In this document: positions 1 through 4,426 of the stretch, one piece after another
Position numbering within the stretch: position 1 is the stretch's first letter
Layout: each line of letters opens with the position of its first letter
Origin: Pseudomonadota bacterium
Lineage (GTDB): Bacteria > Myxococcota > Myxococcia > Myxococcales > Vulgatibacteraceae
Reading direction: 5' to 3'
NCBI GenBank assembly: GCA_023436385.1
Contig: JAEZJH010000148.1
Coordinates: 1-10,743 of the forward strand
DNA: 10,743 bases
Made by a program: the position numbers and the translations under genes
The notes under the pieces: model-generated
Database searches by the model: none
What the model was told of the DNA's origin: nothing
The model's input: only the letters and a program-made list of their open reading frames with translations

Positions 1-1
1 G

Positions 2-79
2 GTCCTGGAGGCGGCGGGGGCCCCGGCGGCGCTGCTCGAGCGGCTCGCCGGGCTTGGTCCGGACCGCGAGCCGGGGTAG
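2..79 (+). CDS. C-terminal end of an unidentified protein (5' end outside window)
   Basis: One plus-strand frame is open from the window edge to a TAG at 77-79. It encodes a short Ala/Leu/Gly-rich tail ending in PDREPG. Third positions are nearly all G or C (CTG, GAG, GCG, CTC, GCC), as in the other genes here. The next plus-strand gene starts 11 bases after the stop, as expected for neighbours in one operon. Only 25 residues are visible and there is no motif, so the product cannot be named. The frame could be open by chance, but codon use and spacing favour a real gene end. Confidence 0.55.
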   Translation, partial: VLEAAGAPAALLERLAGLGPDREPG

Positions 80-90
80 GCTCCCTGCCA

Positions 91-648
91 ATGCGCCGCT
101 TCCTCGACGAGCTGACCCGCGAACAGGAGTGGATCGTCTGGTCCCTGGCCGTGCTGGTCCTGTTCCTGGTCTTCACCGCGTTCTTCCCCGACCTCGGGAG
201 CCGGAGGACGCCGCGCCGGTTCGCCGCGGGCCAGAGCGTCGACGTGGAGATCACCCTGGTCACCGCCGACGTGCGGGATCTCGCCTGTGCGTCCGACGAG
301 ACCATCGGCGGAGCCCGGTGCCTTTATGACGCCCGGGGGAACCTCCGGGGGGACCTGCCCACCGCCAGCCCCGGCACCTCGCCGGAGGTCCTGGCGCCGT
401 ACATGACCACCGACAACGTGCTCTTCCTGGTGGCCGGCCTCTTCGCCGAGCCGGCGATCGCCCAGCGGCTGGCCGAGGAGCCGCCGACGGCGGCCCGGGA
501 GCAGCTCGGGCGGTTCGCCGCCCGCTGCTCGCTCAAGCTCGAAGGTCAGGCGAAGGACGTGGCGGTGCGGTGGTCGCCGGGCGCCGCCTTTGCTCCCCGG
601 CCCGAGGGCGCGTGGGCCGGCCGGATCTCCGGCTGCAAGCTGCGCTGA
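91..648 (+). CDS. Small single-pass membrane-anchored protein, unknown function
   Basis: This is a 185-residue protein that I do not recognise. A short charged N-terminus (about residues 1-13) is followed by one strongly hydrophobic segment (about 14-33, WIVWSLAVLVLFLVFTAFF). The remaining 150 or so residues have no further membrane segment. An uncleaved signal anchor with the C-terminal part in the periplasm is the likely topology. The soluble part carries four cysteines (in LACASDE, GARCLYD, AARCSLK and SGCKLR), which could form two disulfides. The ATG at 91 is chosen because it directly precedes the membrane segment and lies 11 bases after the upstream stop; the ribosome binding site is weak, so coupling to the upstream gene is likely. 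It converges with the minus-strand operon ending at 698. Codon use is typical of the window. The gene is probably real; its function is unknown. Confidence 0.8.
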   Translation: MRRFLDELTREQEWIVWSLAVLVLFLVFTAFFPDLGSRRTPRRFAAGQSVDVEITLVTADVRDLACASDETIGGARCLYDARGNLRGDLPTASPGTSPEVLAPYMTTDNVLFLVAGLFAEPAIAQRLAEEPPTAAREQLGRFAARCSLKLEGQAKDVAVRWSPGAAFAPRPEGAWAGRISGCKLR

Positions 649-661
649 CCCGTCCATCGGC

Positions 662-679
662 GCGGTCTCGCGGGACCGC
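662..679. terminator. Possible hairpin between convergent genes
   Basis: A perfect 6-bp inverted repeat (GCGGTC at 662-667, GACCGC at 674-679) with a 6-base loop sits in the 49-base gap between the convergent stops at 648 and 698. There is no T tract on either side, so it is not a textbook Rho-independent terminator. In DNA this GC-rich such repeats also occur by chance. Position is the main argument. Confidence 0.25.
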
Positions 680-697
680 CGGCGGCGCGGGCGGGAC

Positions 698-1540
698 CTA
701 GTCGCCGACCACCACCAGCCCCGCCCCGAGCAGATCGCCCAGGAGCCGCCGGGCCAGGTCCGGCCGGAGCCCCCGGGCCGCCGCCCGGTCGGCGAAGTCG
801 TTCTCCCCGAGCGGCTCCTCGAGCGAGAGGAGCGCCTCCACCGCCGCCCTGCCGGGCTCGGCGAGGCCGATCCGTCCGCCGTTCTCGGGCGAGAGGAGCA
901 GGAAGCGCGGCGCCTCCGGGCGCGGCGGCGGCAGGGGCGGGAGGCCGGGCGCGTCCTCGCAGAGGGCGAGGGCCGGCACCAGCGACGCCTCGAAGAGCCA
1001 ACGCTCCACCGCGTTGACCACCTCGAGGGTGCTCCCGTCGATCCGGAGGCCGGCGACCGCCGGGGCGCGGCGGTAGCGCCCCCGGGGCGGCGGCTCCGGC
1101 GGTGTCTCGATTTCTCGCCGAAGGCGGGCCATCGTCTCCTCGAGGCGGATCGTCTCCGGGAGCTGCGGCGGGGCTCCGGGGGTGGCGGCGTGGCCCCGGA
1201 GGAAGGCGGCGAAGGCCCGGGCCAGGGAGCCGCGGCGCTGGAGCTCGTCGTGGAAGAGCGGGGAGGAGAAGAACGCGTCCAGGCTGGAGAGCCGCCGGGT
1301 GGCGGCCAGCACCAGGGTGGAGGACGTCTGGTATTCGTCCACCAGGTCCCGGAGCGCCCGGGTGCGCCGGAGGGGATCGACGCCGAAGGCCCGGGGATCG
1401 ACGGCGAGGAGGTCCTCCCGCTCCTCGGCGGTGAGGCCGGCCGGCGCCAGGGTGGCCTCCGGATCGCGGTGCACCGCCGCCACGAAGGCCGGGTCGAAGT
1501 GCATTCGCAGGACCACGCGGGCCAGGGCGGTATGGCTCAC
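698..1540 (-). CDS. Partner protein of the MNIO (DUF692) enzyme, possible RiPP-recognition role
   Basis: A 280-residue protein encoded directly after the MNIO gene. The GTG start at 1540-1538 overlaps the MNIO stop in a 4-base GTGA, and a GGGGGAAG ribosome binding site lies just upstream; an in-frame ATG at 1504 is the alternative. Three parts can be seen. The N-terminal 110 or so residues are helical and acidic, with a segment (PEATLAPAGLTAEEREDLL) resembling the short helical fold of LigA-type dioxygenase subunits and Nif11-like leaders. A proline-rich linker follows (around PPEPPPRG). The C-terminal 65 or so residues have a helix-turn-helix or PqqD-like pattern (LSPENGGRIGLAEPGRAAVE, then a helical hairpin and GLVVV). 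Known MNIO enzymes work with a partner that binds the precursor peptide, and gene order and overlap support that role here. This is inference from context and pattern; sequence identity to BufC, HvfC or MbnC is not evident by eye. It contains a single Cys, so it is not itself a Cys-rich substrate. Confidence 0.75.
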   Translation of the reverse strand: MSHTALARVVLRMHFDPAFVAAVHRDPEATLAPAGLTAEEREDLLAVDPRAFGVDPLRRTRALRDLVDEYQTSSTLVLAATRRLSSLDAFFSSPLFHDELQRRGSLARAFAAFLRGHAATPGAPPQLPETIRLEETMARLRREIETPPEPPPRGRYRRAPAVAGLRIDGSTLEVVNAVERWLFEASLVPALALCEDAPGLPPLPPPRPEAPRFLLLSPENGGRIGLAEPGRAAVEALLSLEEPLGENDFADRAAARGLRPDLARRLLGDLLGAGLVVVGD

Positions 1541-2403
1541 GACGCTTCCCCCGGAAACAACCGGTTCAGCCGCTCGAAGCCGGGCAGCACCTCGTCGAGC
1601 CCGTTGTGTTCGCACTCGTAGACGATCGCCTTCAGGTTCTTCGCCCGGGGGAGCACCGCCTCGAGGATCTCCCAGGCGTCGGCGAGCGGCTCCGGGGAGT
1701 GGTCGTCCTCGACCCACGGGAGGCCCCGGTGCTCGCGGACCGACCCGCCGGCCACGTGGAGCTCGACGATCCGCTCGAGGGGGAAGCCGTCGAGGCCGTC
1801 GGTGGGCCGGTGCCCGCGCATCCGCTGGAAGATCGCCAAATGCGAGACATCGAGGAGGAAGCCGGTGTCGCAACCGTCGACCACCCGGGCGAAGAAGTCG
1901 AGGAGGTGCAACCGCCCCACGAACGCCGCCGCCGTCGGGTTCTCGGGGAGCACCAGCAGCCCGGAGAGCTGCTTGAGCCGGCGGATCGCCGCCGCCAGCT
2001 CGAAGGCCGCGTCGAGCCGGAGGACGGGCGGGAGGAGCAGGCCGTGGCCGCGCTCCCGCCGCCCCAGGTGCCAGAAGCCCGCGTCGCCACAGAGCCAGGC
2101 GGCCCCCACCTCCCGGGCCTGCGCCACCGTCCGCTCGACCCAGCGCGGGTCGACGTCCTCCGCCTCGGCCAGGTTGACGTCGAGGAAATGGTAGGTGGTC
2201 GGCAGCCCGGCCGCGGCCCAGGCCCGCATCGACCCGTCGAGCCCGCGCTCCAGGTCCGCGCCAATCTCCAGGAAGTGGACCAGCCCGGGCGCCTCCGCGC
2301 GGAGCGCCAGGGGATCGAGCGCCGGCCGGTCCCCGGCGTCGAACTCGCAGCTGATCCCCACGCCGAGGCGCGGGACCTCCCGGATCCGCGTGGCGAAGCT
2401 CAT
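1537..2403 (-). CDS. DUF692/MNIO family multinuclear non-heme iron oxidase
   Basis: A 288-residue protein, the usual length for DUF692 (UPF0276/MbnB-like) enzymes. The family's TIM-barrel motif order is present: LGVGI (13-17), FLEIGAD (44-50), YHFLDVN with H72, GDAGFWH (106-112), PEN (153-155), LLDVSH (183-188), ELHVAGG (214-220), DDH (233-235) and ECEHN (263-267). The conserved Glu, Asp, Asn and His residues in these segments are the expected ligands of the di- or tri-iron centre. Characterised members (MbnB, TglH and bufferin enzymes) oxidise Cys or backbone positions of ribosomal peptides in the cytoplasm. The ATG at 2403 is chosen because it lies just before the first barrel strand; the ribosome binding site is poor. 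The gene lies 62 bases after the GNAT gene and overlaps its partner gene by GTGA. No precursor peptide is apparent nearby, so the substrate is unknown. Family assignment is confident; the reaction is not. Confidence 0.9.
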   Translation of the reverse strand: MSFATRIREVPRLGVGISCEFDAGDRPALDPLALRAEAPGLVHFLEIGADLERGLDGSMRAWAAAGLPTTYHFLDVNLAEAEDVDPRWVERTVAQAREVGAAWLCGDAGFWHLGRRERGHGLLLPPVLRLDAAFELAAAIRRLKQLSGLLVLPENPTAAAFVGRLHLLDFFARVVDGCDTGFLLDVSHLAIFQRMRGHRPTDGLDGFPLERIVELHVAGGSVREHRGLPWVEDDHSPEPLADAWEILEAVLPRAKNLKAIVYECEHNGLDEVLPGFERLNRLFPGEAS

Positions 2404-2465
2404 CGGGTGAACGTAGCCCGGCGCCGACGGCGGAGGCCAGTCGGTCCGTTCGCCTGCTCGGCGGC

Positions 2466-3401
2466 TTACACCCAGAGTCCGCGGGGGATCCGCTGCCAGG
2501 CGTCGACGGTGAGTCCCTTGGCCAGGGGGCAGAGCATGGGGAGCGAGCCCTCCCGCTCCACCCGCTTGCCGGGGGTGGTGAACGGGCGGGGGACCTCCCA
2601 GAGCCGGACCTCGGCGAGGCCCGCCCGGGCCGCCACCCGGCGGGCCGCCTCGAGGAGCGCGGAGGCCTCGCCCACGGTGTCGGCGTGCATCACCAGGCCG
2701 ACCAGGCGGTCGTTCTTGAGATCGCCCGACCAGAGCAAGTACGAGCGGCCGGCCCGGGCGCCGGCGGCGACGGGGCGGGGCCGCGCTATCATCTCGGCGT
2801 AGGCCCGCTCCCGCTCGAGGTGCCAATCGAGCTGCGCGGCGGTGGGCCAGATCAGGAACTCCACGTCGGGGAGCGGGATGGCGGCGAGGGCCTTGGCCAC
2901 CCCGGACTCGTCGATCAGCTCGTCGACCACGGCGGCGGGGTCGCCGGGGGCGGCCTCGAGGACCACGTCGATCGCCTCCGTGGCCCGGAAGCCGGCCCGG
3001 GCGTAGATCCCCGGCCCGACGTCCGAATACAACGCCAGCCCGTGGGCGCCCGCCTCGGAGCGCACCGTCCGCTCCACCAGCCGCCGCATCATCGCGGTGG
3101 CGTGGCCCCGGCCCCGGAGCGCGGGCTCGGTGAAGACGGAGGCGATGGCGAAGGTGCTGCCCTCCTCCCGGCGCTGGCCCCGGCGGAGCCAGCTCTTCAT
3201 CCGGAAGGTCTCGCAGGAGGCGAGGATCTCGCCGCCCTCGACCAGGAGCCAGGTGCGCATCGTCTCCCGGGCCCAGGGGTGGGCCCGGAGGCGCTGCTCG
3301 CGGGCGGCGAAGGCGTCGACGGTGAGGCGCTCGCCCCAGGCGGCGTGGGTGACGAGGTCGCGGGCCGACTTCTGGGCTTCGGCGGCGGGGACCAGCTCCA
3401 T
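2466..3401 (-). CDS. LYC1-like GNAT N-acetyltransferase
   Basis: A 311-residue GNAT protein, about twice the length of a single-domain GNAT. The N-terminal catalytic part shows the acetyl-CoA pyrophosphate-binding loop RGRGHA (96-101), preceded by the strand IASVFTEPAL (86-95) and followed by LYSDVGPGIYARAGF (124-138). ILASCETFR (59-67) together with this run closely resembles fungal LYC1-type lysine acetyltransferases, which also have a large second domain; here residues about 150-311 fill that place. The predicted activity is transfer of acetyl from acetyl-CoA to an amine of a small molecule or protein; the actual acceptor is unknown. The ATG at 3401 has a GGGAGGAG ribosome binding site immediately upstream. 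The gene lies 55 bases after ppa and 62 bases before the MNIO gene on the same strand, so co-transcription is likely. Confidence is high for GNAT and moderate for the LYC1 affinity. Confidence 0.85.
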   Translation of the reverse strand: MELVPAAEAQKSARDLVTHAAWGERLTVDAFAAREQRLRAHPWARETMRTWLLVEGGEILASCETFRMKSWLRRGQRREEGSTFAIASVFTEPALRGRGHATAMMRRLVERTVRSEAGAHGLALYSDVGPGIYARAGFRATEAIDVVLEAAPGDPAAVVDELIDESGVAKALAAIPLPDVEFLIWPTAAQLDWHLERERAYAEMIARPRPVAAGARAGRSYLLWSGDLKNDRLVGLVMHADTVGEASALLEAARRVAARAGLAEVRLWEVPRPFTTPGKRVEREGSLPMLCPLAKGLTVDAWQRIPRGLWV

Positions 3402-3456
3402 GGCTCCTCCCGGGAAGGACAGAAGGCCGATGCTACGCTGCCGCCGCCCCGGAAGG

Positions 3457-4182
3457 CTACCGCTTGCCGGGGTGGCGACCACCGCCGCTGGATTTGGGCC
3501 GGGCGACCTTGGGGGCCGAGGCCCGCTTGCCCGGGCGCGCCTTCTTGCGGCGGTGCCGCTCCTCGCTGGGGACCGGCGGCGGCGGGGGCTGCGGTTGGTA
3601 CATCCCGAGGAGCCGGCTCCGCTCCCGTGCATACAGCTCCACCGCGTCGTAGAGCACGTCGAGGGCCTCCTCCCGGCCGAGCGGATCGGAGACCACCACC
3701 GTCTTGTGCTCGAGGTTCTTGTAGTCCTCGAAGAACTGCCGGAGCTCCCGGAGCCGGTGCTGCGGCAATTCGGAGACATCCTCGAAGTCGGCGTACTCGG
3801 GATCGTCGGCGTGGACGGCGATCAGCTTGTCGTCCTCGCCCTTCTCGTCCCGCATCTTCATCACCCCGATCACCTTGGCCCGCATCACGGAGAGCGGGGC
3901 GATCGGCTCCTGGCAGAAGACCAGGACGTCGAGGGGGTCGCCGTCGTCGCAGAAGGTCCGGGGGACGAAGCCGTAGTTGGCCGGGTAGTGGACCGCGGAG
4001 AAGAGGATTCGGTCGACCAGGAGCAGGCCGGAGCGCTTGTCGAGCTCGTACTTCACCTTCGAGCCCTTGCCGATCTCGATCACCGCCGGGAGCGGCTGTT
4101 CGAGGTCGACGGGTAGGGCGACGTCGTGCAGGGATGGAGCACCGGTGTTCCTCCGCGCGGGCCTAAGGAGCCAATTGTTCAC
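3457..4182 (-). CDS. ppa: Inorganic pyrophosphatase, family I, with extended basic C-terminal tail
   Basis: It hydrolyses pyrophosphate to phosphate in the cytoplasm, pulling biosynthetic reactions forward. Family I features are clear: VIEIGKGSKVKYELDK near the start, HYPANYGFVP, the metal-binding signature DGDPLDV (within 3922-3951), VIGVMKMRDEKGEDDKLIAV, and RQFFEDYKNLE. The family core ends near ALDVLYDAVELYARER. About 48 further residues follow: a PQPPPPPVP stretch, then a Lys/Arg/Ser/Gly-rich tail ending GGGRHPGKR, which typical bacterial enzymes lack. The start is uncertain. Conserved sequence begins at SLHDVALP (about 4134), but no ATG precedes it. In-frame options are TTG at 4203, GTG at 4182 (used here) and CTG at 4131. 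Codons between 4182 and 4134 (AAT, CTT, AGG) are atypical, and the only good ribosome binding site serves an out-of-frame GTG at 4142. First gene of the four-gene minus-strand cluster. Confidence 0.9.
   Translation of the reverse strand: MNNWLLRPARRNTGAPSLHDVALPVDLEQPLPAVIEIGKGSKVKYELDKRSGLLLVDRILFSAVHYPANYGFVPRTFCDDGDPLDVLVFCQEPIAPLSVMRAKVIGVMKMRDEKGEDDKLIAVHADDPEYADFEDVSELPQHRLRELRQFFEDYKNLEHKTVVVSDPLGREEALDVLYDAVELYARERSRLLGMYQPQPPPPPVPSEERHRRKKARPGKRASAPKVARPKSSGGGRHPGKR
4149..4154 (-). promoter_or_regulatory. Strong ribosome binding site in the ppa leader
   Basis: GGAGGA on the minus strand, 6 bases before a GTG at 4142-4140. That GTG is not in the ppa frame. It opens a 20-codon frame whose TGA (4082-4080) overlaps an in-frame ppa GTG (4083-4081). 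The site marks where translation of ppa would be expected to start. It therefore suggests either a non-ATG start just downstream or a small length error in the sequence. Confidence 0.5.
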
Positions 4183-4203
4183 CCGAGGGCGGCCCCGGGC
4201 CAA
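4166..4203 (-). promoter_or_regulatory. Possible sigma-70-type promoter for ppa
   Basis: On the minus strand, TTGGCC (4203-4198) matches the -35 consensus at four of six positions. It is followed after 18 bases by AACAAT (4179-4174), which matches the -10 consensus at four of six. Transcription would start near 4166, about 12 bases before the strong ribosome binding site. This patch is less GC-rich than its surroundings. The call is weak because both boxes are imperfect, and it would conflict with a GTG start at 4182. Confidence 0.25.
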
Positions 4204-4279
4204 CTCCGGAATGCGCGAACGGGCCCCCGGTTGCGCGGGAACCCGTTCGACGGCCGACGTAAGTACCGCGGGGGATTGC

Positions 4280-4426
4280 CTACCGCACCACCATTTCGTC
4301 CACGAACCAGCCGTCGAGGTTCACGCTCGCGTCGGTCTGGAGCCTCCTGCCGATCGGCCCCGGGAGGACGCTGCCTCCCGGCGCCTGGTTCCAGGTGGTG
4401 CCGTCCGTGAAGTACTCCACCACTCG
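4280..4426 (-). pseudogene. C-terminal remnant of a secreted protein, in frame after the VWA lipoprotein stop
   Basis: Directly after the TGA of the lipoprotein gene (4429-4427), the same minus-strand frame stays open for 48 codons to a TAG at 4282-4280. The stretch looks coding: third positions are almost all G or C, and the peptide has a recognisable character (VEYFTDGTTWNQAP, ending LDGWFVDEMVVR). A DGWFVD-type ending is typical of the last strand of jelly-roll or MAM-like domains in secreted bacterial proteases and adhesins. There is no ribosome binding site or good start codon, so it is probably the left-over end of a deleted gene. Alternatives are a C-terminal extension cut off by a nonsense change or, less likely, stop readthrough. 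The lipoprotein itself ends in a natural-looking Cys tail, which favours the relic. Confidence 0.45.

Noticed and set aside
1541..1873. Upstream in-frame extension of the MNIO partner gene
   Set aside because: It lies within the MNIO coding sequence in another frame; the GTG at 1540 with its GTGA overlap and ribosome binding site is the better start.
4080..4142. 20-codon leader ORF in front of ppa as a real peptide gene
   Set aside because: Its residues are a frame shadow of the conserved ppa N-terminus with no peptide-like features; kept only as part of the start-site puzzle.
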